A stretch of DNA of 7,621 nucleotides from an uncultured Selenomonas sp. (GCA_937981305.1 CALJPB010000155.1:1-7621), one strand, 5' to 3'; positions 1 through 6,939 are shown, counted from the first letter of the stretch. Numbers and translations: made by a program. Notes: generated from the letters alone by a model not told the origin.

Positions 1-579
1 GATCGTGCCGATGTTCTTCGGCAGTGCCGCGACGATACCGGCAAAGATAATGAGCGATATGCCGTTGCCGACGCCGTTCGCCGTGATCTGCTCGCCGATC
101 CACATGAGGAATATCGTGCCTCCCGTCAACGTGATCGCGATGATCAGAATGGAGACGGGGTTGGGATTCAAGATCGCCTGCTTCAAGCCAATCGACATGC
201 CGATGGCTTGGAAAAAGGCGAGAGCTACGGTCAGGTAGCGTGTGACCTTCGTCGTTTTCTTGTGCCCTTCCTGCCCTTCCTTGGACCATTGCTCCAAGGT
301 CGGAATGACAACCGTGAGAAGCTGCATGATGATCGCCGCGTTGATGTACGGCGTGATGCTCATCGCAAAGATGGAGAACTTGCTGAACGCACCTCCCGAA
401 AAGAGATCGAGGAGGCCGAACAGCGTGCCCTGTGCAAAGAGCTGCTCGATCGCCGTCGGATCGACGCCGGGCACGGGGATGTGCGTCCCCATGCGGAACA
501 CGGCGAACATGATGAGGGTGAATACGATCTTTTGGCGCAGTTCCGGAATCTGAAAGATGTTTCCAAGGGCTTGGAGCAC
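1..579 (-). CDS. secY: SecY, protein translocase channel subunit (5' part, truncated by window edge)
   Basis: SecY is the pore-forming subunit of the SecYEG channel in the cytoplasmic membrane; it moves unfolded preproteins outward and releases membrane segments sideways. The first 193 codons are visible, out of roughly 420-440 in the family, and the frame is open to the window edge. The start is GTG at 579-577, one base after the rplO stop. The protein opens with LQALGNIFQIPELRQK, the usual SecY N-terminus. TM1 lies around residues 18-37. The plug/TM2 region with SGGAFSKFSIFAMSITPYI lies around 61-79. A cytoplasmic loop with EQWSKEGQEGHKK (about 96-108) follows, then TM3 (about 114-132). TM4 carries LTGGTIFLMWIGEQI (151-165), followed by the conserved NGVGNGISLIIFAGI (168-182). 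The ribosome binding site lies in the last codons of rplO, so translation is probably coupled to L15. No sequence oddity is seen apart from the GTG start. Identification is secure. Confidence 0.97.
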   Translation of the reverse strand, partial: MLQALGNIFQIPELRQKIVFTLIMFAVFRMGTHIPVPGVDPTAIEQLFAQGTLFGLLDLFSGGAFSKFSIFAMSITPYINAAIIMQLLTVVIPTLEQWSKEGQEGHKKTTKVTRYLTVALAFFQAIGMSIGLKQAILNPNPVSILIIAITLTGGTIFLMWIGEQITANGVGNGISLIIFAGIVAALPKNIGTI

Positions 580-580
580 C

Positions 581-1024
581 TTAGATCACCTCTACTTTGC
601 CGCCTGCCGCTGCAATTTTCTCCGCCGCGCCCTGCGTAAAGCCCTGCGCACGTACGGTGAGATTCTTCGCCGTGAGCTCGCCATCGCCGAGGATGCGGAT
701 GCCGTCACGGACATTCTTGAGGATGCCCGCCTCGATGAGTGCAACGGGATCGACCGTCGCACCGTCCTCGAAGCAGTTCAGGCTTCCGACGTTCACCTCG
801 GCAAAGGTCTTTGCCCAGATGTTCTTGAAGCCGCGCTTCGGGAGACGACGGTAGAGAGGCATCTGACCGCCCTCAAAGCCGCTGCGGACACCGCCGCCGG
901 CACGGGACTTCTGCCCCTTCATGCCGCGCGTCGAAGTCTTGCCCATACCCGAGCCGATGCCGCGGCCGACACGCTTACGCGTGGCACGCGATCCCTCAGC
1001 GGGCTGTAATTCATGCAGTTTCAT
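581..1024 (-). CDS. rplO: 50S ribosomal protein L15
   Basis: L15 is a late-assembling protein of the 50S subunit whose extended glycine- and arginine-rich N-terminal arm threads through 23S rRNA. The product is 147 aa, normal for the family. The ATG at 1024 gives the family start [12 protein letters not shown]. The frame is open 25 codons further upstream, but that extension runs back into rpmD and has no family-like sequence. Conserved features are [19 protein letters not shown] (residues about 17-35) and [20 protein letters not shown], then [14 protein letters not shown]. The C-terminal part carries the [19 protein letters not shown] motif. A GGGGAGG site precedes the start by nine bases. 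It lies 19 nt after rpmD, and its stop is one base from the secY start. Nothing is unusual in the protein. Confidence 0.98.
   Translation of the reverse strand: MKLHELQPAEGSRATRKRVGRGIGSGMGKTSTRGMKGQKSRAGGGVRSGFEGGQMPLYRRLPKRGFKNIWAKTFAEVNVGSLNCFEDGATVDPVALIEAGILKNVRDGIRILGDGELTAKNLTVRAQGFTQGAAEKIAAAGGKVEVI
585..592 (-). promoter_or_regulatory. Ribosome binding site of secY, inside the end of rplO
   Basis: On the minus strand this reads GAGGTGAT, a good match to the 16S anti-Shine-Dalgarno, five bases before the GTG at 579. It is formed by the last sense codons of rplO (Val-Glu-Val-Ile). It supports GTG as the true secY start rather than the internal ATG at codon 24, and it suggests coupling with rplO translation. 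Confidence 0.8.
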
Positions 1025-1043
1025 AGATGTTTGCCTCCCCTCT

Positions 1044-1229
1044 TCAGTCTGCAATCTCTTCCACCGTGATGAGGTGGGAGACCTTGTGAAGCTGCCCACG
1101 CACGGCGGGCGTGTCGGGAAGCTCGGTAACGGAGTTGCGCTTACGCAGTCCGAGCGATTTCACAGTCTTGCGCTGCGTCTCAGGACGACCGATCAAGCTG
1201 CGTGTCAGCGTTACTCTGACTTTTGCCAT
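1044..1229 (-). CDS. rpmD: 50S ribosomal protein L30
   Basis: L30 is a small 50S surface protein with a ferredoxin-like fold that contacts 23S rRNA; it is present in many but not all bacteria. The product is 61 aa, the usual bacterial size. It starts [20 protein letters not shown] and contains the conserved stretch [23 protein letters not shown], with ..HLITVEE near the end. The ATG at 1229 follows an AAGGAGG site by seven bases, and that site directly follows the tandem stop of rpsE. The gene sits in its standard place between rpsE and rplO. Identification is secure. Confidence 0.98.
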   Translation of the reverse strand: MAKVRVTLTRSLIGRPETQRKTVKSLGLRKRNSVTELPDTPAVRGQLHKVSHLITVEEIAD

Positions 1230-1244
1230 GTTCGTTCCTCCTTA

Positions 1245-1751
1245 TCAGCCAAAAATCTCGCGCACGGTCTTGCCGCGCAGTGCTGCCACATCGGCGGGGT
1301 TCTTGAGGCCGATGAGACCTTCCATCGTTGCGCGAACCATGTTGTTCGGGTTGGACGAGCCGAGCGACTTCGTGAGGATGTCACGCACACCCGCAAGCTC
1401 GAGCACCGCACGCGCAGGGCCGCCGGCGATCACGCCGGTACCTTTGGCGGCGGGCTTTAAGAGCACGCGGCCGGCACCGAAGATCCCCGTGATCTCATGC
1501 GGGATCGTGCGCTCCTCGCGCAGCGGAACCTCGATCAGGCTCTTCTTGGCATCCTCAATGCCCTTGCGGATCGCCTCGGGCACCTCGGCAGCCTTGCCCA
1601 TGCCAAAGCCGACCTTCCCCTTCTTGTTGCCGACGACAACAAGCGCACTGAAGGAGGAGCGTCGGCCGCCCTTGACAACCTTCGATACGCGGTTGATGAA
1701 TACGACACGCTCCTCGAACTCCGGCGTCTCGTTTTCGTTATGTCTAGCCAT
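1245..1751 (-). CDS. rpsE: 30S ribosomal protein S5
   Basis: S5 lies on the solvent side of the 30S subunit near the mRNA entry and the spectinomycin site; it affects decoding accuracy and, with S3 and S4, mRNA unwinding. The product is 168 aa, the usual Bacillota length. The N-terminal dsRNA-binding-like domain spans roughly residues 13-77 and includes VINRV-type [13 protein letters not shown] (19-31), the loop region where spectinomycin-resistance changes are known in other species. [19 protein letters not shown] follows. The C-terminal domain has [18 protein letters not shown], then [18 protein letters not shown] and the MVRATMEGL ending. The loop reads RRSSFSALV where many relatives have an aromatic at the first serine; I attach no function to this. 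The ATG at 1751 follows AAAGGAGG by seven bases (GAAAGC plus the last SD G, depending on alignment). It ends TGA followed directly by an in-frame TAA. Confidence 0.98.
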   Translation of the reverse strand: MARHNENETPEFEERVVFINRVSKVVKGGRRSSFSALVVVGNKKGKVGFGMGKAAEVPEAIRKGIEDAKKSLIEVPLREERTIPHEITGIFGAGRVLLKPAAKGTGVIAGGPARAVLELAGVRDILTKSLGSSNPNNMVRATMEGLIGLKNPADVAALRGKTVREIFG

Positions 1752-1763
1752 GCTTTCCCTCCT

Positions 1764-2123
1764 TTAGAATTTCAGACCGGCCTCGCGTGCCGCCTCAGCG
1801 AGAGCAGCAACGCGGCCATGATAGATGTAGCCGCCGCGGTCAAAGACGACCTCGGTGATGCCCTTCTCAAGAGCCTTCTTCGCAACAGCGGCACCGATTG
1901 CCTTTGCCGCCTCGACGTTGCCGCCGTACTGGGAGAAGTCCTTGTCCTTGGAGCTCGCGGAGACGAGCGTCACGCCCTTTTCATCATCGATGATCTGTGC
2001 GTAGATGTTCTTGAGGCTGCGGAATACATTGAGGCGCGGACGAGCCGCAGTCCCCGCAATGTGATTGCGCACGCGCAGATGGCGCTTCTGGCGCGCCTTA
2101 TTCTTATCCTGCTTGATAAGCAC
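1764..2123 (-). CDS. rplR: 50S ribosomal protein L18
   Basis: L18 binds 5S rRNA and, with L5, helps dock it in the central protuberance of the 50S subunit. The product is 119 aa, typical for bacteria. The basic N-terminal arm ([19 protein letters not shown], residues 4-22) is the RNA-binding tail. It is followed by [39 protein letters not shown], and the C-terminal [20 protein letters not shown]. The start is GTG at 2123, nine bases after AAGGAGAGGAG. No upstream ATG fits, and this start gives the normal family N-terminus. The stop codon is fused to the ribosome binding site of rpsE (TAAAGGAGGG). It is located between rplF and rpsE, as expected. Confidence 0.97.
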   Translation of the reverse strand: MLIKQDKNKARQKRHLRVRNHIAGTAARPRLNVFRSLKNIYAQIIDDEKGVTLVSASSKDKDFSQYGGNVEAAKAIGAAVAKKALEKGITEVVFDRGGYIYHGRVAALAEAAREAGLKF

Positions 2124-2144
2124 AGTGTGTCACTCCTCTCCTTC

Positions 2145-2696
2145 TTATTTCTTGCCCTTCGCGCCGGCTTTGCCTTCCTTGCGGCGGACATGCTCTCCGG
2201 CGTACTTGATGCCCTTGCCCTTGTACGGCTCCGGCTCACGATGTGCGCGGATCTCGGCTGCAGTCTGACCGACGACTTCCTTGTTGATGCCGGAGATCGT
2301 GATGACCGTAGCAGAGGGGCACTCAAACGTGATGCCCTCGGGCGGCTCAACGACAACGGGATGCGAGAAGCCGAGCGAGAGATTGAGGTTCTTGCCCTGC
2401 TTTGCCGCACGATAGCCGACGCCGCTGATCTCAAGGGTCTTCGTGAAGCCCTCCGACACGCCGACCACCATGTTGTTGATGAGCGTGCGGGAAAGACCGT
2501 GGAGCGACCTGTGCATTTTATCGTCCGAAGGACGGGTGACGGTTACGACACCTTCCTCGACGGTTATTTTCATATCCGGATGGATCTCGCGCGAAAGCTC
2601 ACCCTTCGGGCCCTTCACTTTCACGAGATTATCCGCACCGACCGTGACGGTAACGCCAGACGGAATGTGAATCGGTGCTCTTCCAATTCTTGACAT
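2145..2696 (-). CDS. rplF: 50S ribosomal protein L6
   Basis: L6 sits near the base of the L7/L12 stalk and the sarcin-ricin loop and is needed for factor-binding-site function and late 50S assembly. The product is 183 aa, close to the family norm. It begins [17 protein letters not shown] and contains the two tandem L6 domains, roughly residues 11-82 and 90-165. The signature [25 protein letters not shown] C-terminus is complete, ending in a lysine-rich tail (AGAKGKK). In the first domain [10 protein letters not shown] is conserved, and the start of the second reads [10 protein letters not shown]. The ATG at 2696 follows AGGAGGTG by five bases. Nothing is unusual. Confidence 0.98.
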   Translation of the reverse strand: MSRIGRAPIHIPSGVTVTVGADNLVKVKGPKGELSREIHPDMKITVEEGVVTVTRPSDDKMHRSLHGLSRTLINNMVVGVSEGFTKTLEISGVGYRAAKQGKNLNLSLGFSHPVVVEPPEGITFECPSATVITISGINKEVVGQTAAEIRAHREPEPYKGKGIKYAGEHVRRKEGKAGAKGKK

Positions 2697-2718
2697 TGTT
2701 ACACCTCCTGCCTGTGCA

Positions 2719-3117
2719 TTACCATACGAATGCGAGAACTTCGCCGCCGAGCCCCGCCTTGCGTGCGTCCTTGTCGCTCATGATCCCCTTTGAGGTGGAG
2801 ATCACAGAGATACCAAGGCCGCCGTAAACACGCGGGAGCGCATCGTGCTTTGCATACTGGCGAAGTCCGGGCTTGGAAACGCGCTTCAGGCCGGAAATAA
2901 CGTGCTCACGCTTTGCTCCATACTTCAGCGTGACGGTGAGAACGCCCTGCTTGCCGTCCTCCTGGAAGGAGTAGTCCTTGATGAAGCCTTCCTTTTTCAA
3001 GACTTCGGCGATTGCCGTCTTGACCTTCGACCCGGGGATCGTGACGCTCTCGTGGTAGACCGAGTTTGCGTTGCGGATGCGGGTCAGCATATCTGCAATA
3101 GGATCAGTCATTGCCAT
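2719..3117 (-). CDS. rpsH: 30S ribosomal protein S8
   Basis: S8 is a primary 16S rRNA-binding protein of the central domain. In E. coli it also represses the spc operon by binding its own mRNA, but no matching site is evident here. The product is 132 aa, the normal length. The N-terminal domain opens [17 protein letters not shown], and the C-terminal rRNA-binding segment contains [20 protein letters not shown] and ends GGEVLAFVW. Two possible starts lie two codons apart (ATG GCA ATG). The first, at 3117, is chosen because it is ten bases from AAAGGAGG, against sixteen for the second. The encoded protein is otherwise identical apart from two residues. Confidence 0.97.
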   Translation of the reverse strand: MAMTDPIADMLTRIRNANSVYHESVTIPGSKVKTAIAEVLKKEGFIKDYSFQEDGKQGVLTVTLKYGAKREHVISGLKRVSKPGLRQYAKHDALPRVYGGLGISVISTSKGIMSDKDARKAGLGGEVLAFVW

Positions 3118-3144
3118 GAATCGATATCCTCCTTTGACTTTTTG

Positions 3145-3330
3145 TTACCAGCTTGCCTTCGTTACACCAGGGATGGCGCCCTTGTAACTCTGCTCACGGA
3201 AGCAGATACGGCACATATCGAACTTGCGGATGTAGCCGTGCGGACGTCCGCAGATCTTGCAGCGGTTGTACTTGCGTGTCGAGAACTTGGGCTCTTTGCT
3301 CCATTTCTCAATCATTGCCTTCTTTGCCAC
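3145..3330 (-). CDS. rpsZ: 30S ribosomal protein S14, zinc-binding short type (uS14, type Z)
   Basis: S14 is a 30S head protein near the A and P sites. This is the 61-aa zinc-binding (C+) form, not the longer (about 100 aa) cysteine-free form. The four metal ligands are visible as C24-x2-C27 and C40-x2-C43, in [22 protein letters not shown]. The C-terminal [13 protein letters not shown] is diagnostic. The start is GTG at 3330, seven bases after AGGAGG. An internal ATG at codon 6 would remove the conserved MAKKAM start. In Bacillota that also carry a zinc-independent paralogue, the paralogue is zinc-repressed and sits elsewhere; the window cannot show whether one exists here. It lies in the standard place between rplE and rpsH. 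Confidence 0.97.
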   Translation of the reverse strand: MAKKAMIEKWSKEPKFSTRKYNRCKICGRPHGYIRKFDMCRICFREQSYKGAIPGVTKASW

Positions 3331-3349
3331 AGTTGTTCCTCCTAGCCCG

Positions 3350-3889
3350 TTACGCGCGGAACGGCATACCCATGAGACGGAGGAGCTCTTTTGCCTCTTC
3401 GTCCGTATGCGCGCTCGTAACGATGACGATGTTCATGCCGCGAATCTTGTCAATCTTGTCATAGTCGATTTCGGGGAAGATGAGCTGCTCGCGCAGACCA
3501 ACGGCATAGTTGCCGCGTCCGTCGAACGCCTTCTCGCTGACCCCGCGAAAATCGCGGACACGCGGAAGCGCAACATTCATGAACTTGTCGAGGAACTGAT
3601 ACATACGCGTGCCGCGCAGCGTGACCTTGCAGCCGATCGGCATGCCCTCGCGGAGCTTCCACGCAGCAAGCGACTTCTTCGCACGCGTGAGCTGGGGTTT
3701 CTGCCCTGCAATGGCGGTGAGATCCGTCACAGCGGCATCGAGAGCCTTCGGATTGCCGACCGCTTCGCCGACGCCCATGTTGATGATGATCTTTTCCACC
3801 TTCGGGAGCTGCATGACATTCTTATAGCCAAACTTCTCCGTCAGAGCCGGCGCAACTTCCTTCTGATACTTTTCCTTAAGTCTTTCCAC
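3350..3889 (-). CDS. rplE: 50S ribosomal protein L5
   Basis: L5 binds 5S rRNA and contacts the P-site tRNA and S13 through the inter-subunit bridge of the central protuberance. The product is 179 aa, the standard length. It begins [20 protein letters not shown]. The N-terminal L5 domain includes [19 protein letters not shown] (residues about 25-43). The later [18 protein letters not shown] and [15 protein letters not shown] are classic L5 motifs, and the C-terminus has [21 protein letters not shown] followed by [10 protein letters not shown]. The start is GTG at 3889, ten bases after AAAGGAGG. The next in-frame ATG is at codon 26, inside the conserved domain, so GTG must be the start. It follows rplX by 27 nt. 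Confidence 0.98.
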   Translation of the reverse strand: MERLKEKYQKEVAPALTEKFGYKNVMQLPKVEKIIINMGVGEAVGNPKALDAAVTDLTAIAGQKPQLTRAKKSLAAWKLREGMPIGCKVTLRGTRMYQFLDKFMNVALPRVRDFRGVSEKAFDGRGNYAVGLREQLIFPEIDYDKIDKIRGMNIVIVTSAHTDEEAKELLRLMGMPFRA

Positions 3890-3916
3890 TTTGCGTATTC
3901 CTCCTTTCCGCGAATC

Positions 3917-4243
3917 TTACTGCTCGATCGGCTCGCCGCACTTCTTGCAGGCGCGCACCTTGCGCTCGCCGATGATGCGATGAGCGACACGGGTCGCCTT
4001 GCCGCACGCGGGGCAGACGAGCTGCACCTTCGAAGCAAACAGCGGTGCCTCCTTCGTGATGATCCCGCCCTGCGGTGCGCTCTGGCTCGGCTTCGTGTGA
4101 CGCTTCACCTTGTTCACGCCCTCGACGATGACCTTGCCCTTCTTCGGCTGTGCCTCGAGAACCTTGCCCTGCTTACCCTTATCCTTACCGGAAAGAACGA
4201 CGACCGTATCGCCCTTCTTGACGTTCAGTTTTGCCAGCGACAA
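3917..4243 (-). CDS. rplX: 50S ribosomal protein L24 with a complete four-cysteine zinc ribbon
   Basis: L24 is one of the two initiators of 50S assembly and lies near the exit of the peptide tunnel. The product is 108 aa. The N-terminal KOW motif ([20 protein letters not shown], residues 9-28) is followed by [15 protein letters not shown] and [12 protein letters not shown]. The C-terminal part carries C77-P-A-C80 and C99-K-K-C102, a full potential zinc ribbon. The Bacillus subtilis protein lacks these cysteines, but several other bacteria, including Thermus, have them. The start is TTG at 4243, five bases after a long GGAGGAGGTG site. No ATG or GTG in frame lies between that site and the KOW domain. 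It is 15 nt after rplN. Confidence 0.96.
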   Translation of the reverse strand: MSLAKLNVKKGDTVVVLSGKDKGKQGKVLEAQPKKGKVIVEGVNKVKRHTKPSQSAPQGGIITKEAPLFASKVQLVCPACGKATRVAHRIIGERKVRACKKCGEPIEQ

Positions 4244-4248
4244 AATAA

Positions 4249-4260
4249 CACCTCCTCCTT
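4249..4260 (-). promoter_or_regulatory. Ribosome binding site of rplX, fused to the rplN stop
   Basis: On the minus strand it reads AAGGAGGAGGTG, an extended match to the anti-Shine-Dalgarno, five bases before the TTG start. Its first two bases are the end of the rplN TAA stop. The strength of this site may offset the weak TTG codon and decides the start. Confidence 0.8.
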
Positions 4261-4627
4261 AAAGAACTTCGGGAGCGAGCGAGACGATCTTCATGAAATC
4301 TTTCTCGCGCAGCTCGCGTGCGACAGGTCCAAAGATACGCGTTCCGCGCGGCGTGTGATCGTCCTTGATGATGACGGCCGCATTCTCATCGAAGCGGATA
4401 TAGGAACCGTCCGGACGACGCAGTCCTTTGACACTGCGGACGACGACCGCCTTGACGACATCGCCCTTCTTCACCGTGCCGCCCGGCGCTGCCGCCTTGA
4501 CGGAGGCGACGATAACATCGCCGATGTTGGCATACTTGCGGTACGAGCCGCCCAGTACGCGAATGCAGAGGATTTCCTTCGCTCCTGTGTTATCGCCGAC
4601 ATTCAGGATTGTTTCCTGCTGTATCAT
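4259..4627 (-). CDS. rplN: 50S ribosomal protein L14
   Basis: L14 is a 50S interface protein that contacts L19 and 16S helix 14 and is the docking site of the silencing factor RsfS. The product is 122 aa, the exact usual length. It begins [19 protein letters not shown] and contains [20 protein letters not shown], then [13 protein letters not shown] and [18 protein letters not shown]. It ends with [15 protein letters not shown] and [12 protein letters not shown], all family signatures. The ATG at 4627 is ten bases after AAGGAGG, which is fused to the rpsQ stop. In E. coli the spc promoter lies just before this gene. Here the 15-nt gap leaves no room for one, so the S10 and spc groups are probably one transcript. 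Confidence 0.98.
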   Translation of the reverse strand: MIQQETILNVGDNTGAKEILCIRVLGGSYRKYANIGDVIVASVKAAAPGGTVKKGDVVKAVVVRSVKGLRRPDGSYIRFDENAAVIIKDDHTPRGTRIFGPVARELREKDFMKIVSLAPEVL

Positions 4628-4642
4628 TGATTTCGTTCCTCC

Positions 4643-4900
4643 TTACTTCGCGCGCTCGACGACTTCGACCACGCGCCAGCGCTTCGTCTTTGAGAGCGGA
4701 CGGGTCTCCATGATGGAGACGCGGTCGCCGACGTGCGCGTCGTTCTTCTCGTCATGCGCGTGGAACTTCACCGTCTTCTTAACCGGTTTCTTATACATTT
4801 TGTGCTGCTCGAGCTCCTCGACAGCAACGACAACGGTCTTGTCCATCTTGTCGGACACGACCTTGCCGACTCTCACTTTGCGTACGTTTCTATCGCTCAT
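4643..4900 (-). CDS. rpsQ: 30S ribosomal protein S17
   Basis: S17 is a primary 16S-binding protein with an OB fold that organises the 5' domain of the 30S subunit. The product is 85 aa. It begins [20 protein letters not shown] and contains the S17 pattern [21 protein letters not shown]. The C-terminal signature is [19 protein letters not shown], ending VVEVVERAK. The ATG at 4900 follows AAGGAGG by eleven bases, slightly long but the only good choice. It follows rpmC after a 54-nt gap, the second largest in the window. Confidence 0.98.
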   Translation of the reverse strand: MSDRNVRKVRVGKVVSDKMDKTVVVAVEELEQHKMYKKPVKKTVKFHAHDEKNDAHVGDRVSIMETRPLSKTKRWRVVEVVERAK

Positions 4901-4954
4901 GTGTGTATGAGCCTCCTTCCTTCTGCGTATCTTACAAATGTCCGTAACTTAGAT
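4901..4954 (-). other. 54-nt spacer between rpmC and rpsQ
   Basis: The spacer holds the rpsQ ribosome binding site (AAGGAGG, about 4912-4918). The rest shows only a weak inverted repeat (TTAC/GTAA with an 8-base loop). I see no promoter or terminator in it. It is longer than most gaps in this operon, but no function can be assigned. Confidence 0.5.
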
Positions 4955-5146
4955 TTATGCGTTTGCCTGCTCGCGCTGAATGGTCTTGATGCGGGCAATC
5001 GTCTTTTTTACGTCCTTGATACGCATCGGGTTGTCGAGCTGTCCGGTAGCGTGCTGAAAACGGAGGCCAAAGAGCTCTTCCTTGAGCGACGCGAGTTTTT
5101 CCGTGAGCTCGTCGGCACTCATGCCGCGGATCTCATCAACCTTCAT
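4955..5146 (-). CDS. rpmC: 50S ribosomal protein L29
   Basis: L29 is a small helical-hairpin protein at the peptide tunnel exit, next to L23, where trigger factor and the signal recognition particle dock. The product is 63 aa, normal for Bacillota. It begins [20 protein letters not shown] and has the signature [20 protein letters not shown] followed by [15 protein letters not shown]. The ATG at 5146 lies inside the end of rplP, overlapping it by 11 bases. The binding site GGCGGTGA within rplP is five bases upstream. This arrangement suggests that ribosomes finishing rplP reinitiate on rpmC. Confidence 0.97.
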   Translation of the reverse strand: MKVDEIRGMSADELTEKLASLKEELFGLRFQHATGQLDNPMRIKDVKKTIARIKTIQREQANA

Positions 5147-5573
5147 TCACTTCACCGCCCTCTACTTCTTCGCGTACGACGAACTTCGTCTTGATCGGGA
5201 GCTTGTGCCCCGCGAGACGCATCGCCTCTGCTGCAACGTCGCGCGCCACGCCGTCCATCTCAAAGAGGACGCGGCCCGGCTTTACGACGGCTACCCAGTA
5301 CTCGGGCGAGCCCTTGCCGGAGCCCATGCGGGTCTCCGCCGGCTTCGCCGTGACCGGCTTGTCCGGGAAAATCTTGATCCAGACCTTACCGCCGCGCTTG
5401 ATGTAACGCGTCATCGCGATACGCGCAGCCTCGATCTGGCGGTTCGTGATCCATGCCGGCTCCAGAGCGACGAGACCATACTGGCCGTGGCTGACCGTGT
5501 TGCCGCGCTGTGCCTTGCCCTTCATGCGTCCGCGGAACTGCTTGCGGTACTTAACGCGCTTTGGGAGTAACAT
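5136..5573 (-). CDS. rplP: 50S ribosomal protein L16
   Basis: L16 is a late-assembling 50S protein that helps place the A-site tRNA and supports peptidyl-transferase activity. The product is 145 aa, with a short acidic tail ([11 protein letters not shown]) after the conserved core. It begins [19 protein letters not shown] and contains [59 protein letters not shown] and [19 protein letters not shown], ending KLPIKTKFV. The arginine at residue 82 corresponds to the hydroxylated Arg81 of E. coli; whether it is modified here is unknown. The ATG at 5573 shares one base with the rpsC stop (TAATG). Its binding site, AAAGGAG, is inside rpsC. Confidence 0.98.
   Translation of the reverse strand: MLLPKRVKYRKQFRGRMKGKAQRGNTVSHGQYGLVALEPAWITNRQIEAARIAMTRYIKRGGKVWIKIFPDKPVTAKPAETRMGSGKGSPEYWVAVVKPGRVLFEMDGVARDVAAEAMRLAGHKLPIKTKFVVREEVEGGEVNEG
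5152..5159 (-). promoter_or_regulatory. Ribosome binding site of rpmC inside rplP
   Basis: On the minus strand it reads GGCGGTGA, five bases before the rpmC ATG. It is weaker than the AAAGGAGG sites elsewhere in the operon. Together with the 11-base overlap of the two genes, this points to coupled translation. Confidence 0.55.
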
Positions 5574-6244
5574 TACGCCTCGCTCCTTTCCTTATTGTTC
5601 TTCGGTGCCTGCTTCTTGTCGGGGAGAACCTCGCCCTTGAAGATCCAGACCTTGATGCCGATGCGGCCATACGTCGTATGTGCCTCGGCCGTTCCGTAGT
5701 CGATGTCTGCACGCAGTGTGTGCAGGGGAATGCTGCCCTCGCGATAGGACTCGCGGCGTGCGATTTCTGCACCGCCGAGACGACCGCTGACGGCGATCTT
5801 GATCCCCTTCGCGCCAAGGCGCATCGTGCGGCCGACCGCCTGCTTCATCGCGCGGCGGAAGGCAATGCGGCGCTCAAGCTGTGCCGCAATGTTCTCGGCG
5901 ACGAGCGTCGCGTCGAGATCCGGCTGCTTGATCTCTGCGATGTTGATGTCAACGCGCTTCTCGGTGAGGTTCTTAAGCCCCTCTTTGATCTGCTCAATGC
6001 CCGAGCCGCCGCGTCCGATGACCATGCCCGGCTTTGCCGTATGGATCGTGAGCTTCAGGCGGTTCTTGCTGCGCTCCGTCTCCACGCGGGGAACACCTGC
6101 GGTCTGGAGGCTCTTCTTGAGGTAATCGCGAATCTTGATGTCCTCATGCAGATTCTGCGCGAAATCCTTGTCTGCATACCAGCGGGCATCCCAATCCTTG
6201 ACGATGCCAAGGCGAATGCCATGGGGATTTACTTTCTGACCCAA
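5573..6244 (-). CDS. rpsC: 30S ribosomal protein S3
   Basis: S3 is a 30S head protein at the mRNA entry pore and takes part in mRNA unwinding. The product is 223 aa, typical. It begins [18 protein letters not shown], the near-universal S3 N-terminus. The type II KH domain spans about residues 38-107, with its GxxG loop as G77-R-G-G80. The C-terminal domain includes FRRAMKQAV, where R130, R131 and K134 match the basic residues implicated in helicase activity in E. coli (R131, R132, K135). [12 protein letters not shown] and [15 protein letters not shown] follow. The start is TTG at 6244, seven bases after AGGGAGGG. No other start keeps the conserved N-terminus. The stop overlaps the rplP ATG by one base. 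Confidence 0.98.
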   Translation of the reverse strand: MGQKVNPHGIRLGIVKDWDARWYADKDFAQNLHEDIKIRDYLKKSLQTAGVPRVETERSKNRLKLTIHTAKPGMVIGRGGSGIEQIKEGLKNLTEKRVDINIAEIKQPDLDATLVAENIAAQLERRIAFRRAMKQAVGRTMRLGAKGIKIAVSGRLGGAEIARRESYREGSIPLHTLRADIDYGTAEAHTTYGRIGIKVWIFKGEVLPDKKQAPKNNKERSEA

Positions 6245-6251
6245 ACTGTTT

Positions 6252-6259
6252 CCCTCCCT
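6252..6259 (-). promoter_or_regulatory. Ribosome binding site of rpsC
   Basis: On the minus strand it reads AGGGAGGG, seven bases before the TTG at 6244. It lies directly after the tandem stops of rplV (TAA TAG). It supports the TTG start. Confidence 0.7.
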
Positions 6260-6260
6260 A

Positions 6261-6599
6261 TTACTTTTCGTTTACGGCAACCGTGATGTGGGACGTGTGC
6301 TTCAAAATCTTGAACGCCTGTCCGCGCGAGCGCGGATGAATGCGCTTGAGCGTCGGTCCCTGGTCAACGAAAGCTGAGGAAATGAACAGTCGATCCACAT
6401 CCATGTCAAAGTTGTTCTCCGCGTTTGCAATAGCAGAGCGGAGCACCTTCTCCACGGCATCCGCGCCGACCTTCGGCGTGAACTTCAGGATTGCGAGAGC
6501 GTCAGCAACGCTCTTGCCGCGCACGAGGTTCATCACAATGCGAACCTTGCGCGGTGCGATACGGATGTATTTGGCGGTAGCCTTTACTTCCTGTGCCAC
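6261..6599 (-). CDS. rplV: 50S ribosomal protein L22
   Basis: L22 lines the peptide exit tunnel with a long beta-hairpin and touches all six domains of 23S rRNA. The product is 112 aa, normal. It begins [39 protein letters not shown] and [15 protein letters not shown] follow. The C-terminal hairpin contains [18 protein letters not shown], the tunnel loop in which macrolide-resistance changes occur in other species. The loop looks intact here, with no insertion or deletion apparent. The start is GTG at 6599, seven bases after GAGGAGG. It ends in tandem in-frame stops, TAA then TAG. Confidence 0.97.
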   Translation of the reverse strand: MAQEVKATAKYIRIAPRKVRIVMNLVRGKSVADALAILKFTPKVGADAVEKVLRSAIANAENNFDMDVDRLFISSAFVDQGPTLKRIHPRSRGQAFKILKHTSHITVAVNEK

Positions 6600-6617
6600 G
6601 AATCGTCCTCCTCTCTA

Positions 6618-6899
6618 TCAGCGCAGCGAGGTCTTGCGCTCTTCGCCCGCGTGACCCTTGAATGTACGTGTCGGCGCAAACTCGCCGAGCTTATGTCCGA
6701 CCATATCCTCCGTAACGTAGACGGGGACATGCTTGCGTCCGTCATGGACAGCGATCGTGTGGCCGACGAAATCGGGGAAGATCGTCGAGCTGCGCGACCA
6801 TGTGCGCACAACCTTCTTCTCGTTCTTTTCGTTGAGCGCATCGATCTTCTTCATCAGGCTCTCTGCGACGAAAGGCCCTTTCTTAATCGATCTTGACAA
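6618..6899 (-). CDS. rpsS: 30S ribosomal protein S19
   Basis: S19 is a 30S head protein that forms a complex with S13 near the A-site tRNA and bridges to the 50S subunit. The product is 93 aa, the usual length. It begins [20 protein letters not shown]. The signature region is [19 protein letters not shown], then [20 protein letters not shown] and RTFKGHAGE. The start is TTG at 6899. AAAGGAGG ends seven bases before it, and no ATG or GTG nearby would give the conserved N-terminus. Upstream lies an unusually long 222-nt gap from rplB, with a hairpin directly against the ribosome binding site. It ends TGA followed by an in-frame TAG. Confidence 0.97.
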   Translation of the reverse strand: MSRSIKKGPFVAESLMKKIDALNEKNEKKVVRTWSRSSTIFPDFVGHTIAVHDGRKHVPVYVTEDMVGHKLGEFAPTRTFKGHAGEERKTSLR

Positions 6900-6906
6900 A
6901 GTTTTT

Positions 6907-6914
6907 CCTCCTTT
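6907..6914 (-). promoter_or_regulatory. Ribosome binding site of rpsS
   Basis: On the minus strand it reads AAAGGAGG, seven bases before the TTG at 6899. It decides the start. Its first A is also the last base of the upstream hairpin arm, so the site immediately follows a stable stem. Confidence 0.8.
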
Positions 6915-6939
6915 CGCCGAACGCGATGCGGTTCGGCGA
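6914..6939 (-). promoter_or_regulatory. Perfect 9-bp inverted repeat (mRNA hairpin) directly upstream of the rpsS ribosome binding site
   Basis: The arms are TCGCCGAAC and GTTCGGCGA, fully complementary, with an 8-base loop. On the rpsS message the stem would end at the first base of AAAGGAGG. No run of T follows on either strand, so it is not a normal intrinsic terminator. It may be a leader structure, a processing or stability element, or a pause site. The base pairing is seen; the role is inferred. Confidence 0.65.

Noticed and set aside
1025..1099. 25-codon N-terminal extension of rplO
   Set aside because: It overlaps rpmD, lacks family similarity, and the ATG at 1024 has a good ribosome binding site and the standard L15 N-terminus.
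3890..3916. Possible S8 autoregulatory binding site near the rplE start, as in E. coli
   Set aside because: The rplX-rplE gap is 27 nt and contains only the ribosome binding site; I could not find an S8-like bulged helix by eye.
3257..4630. 457-codon plus-strand open frame, and a 398-codon one at 1497-2693
   Set aside because: Both lie antisense to several clearly identified ribosomal genes, cross their gene boundaries, lack a recognisable domain and reflect the GC-rich codon bias of the real strand.
4628..4642. Promoter dividing S10 and spc operons before rplN, as in E. coli
   Set aside because: The gap is 15 nt and consists of the ribosome binding site; no -35/-10 pair was sought or seen within rpsQ.
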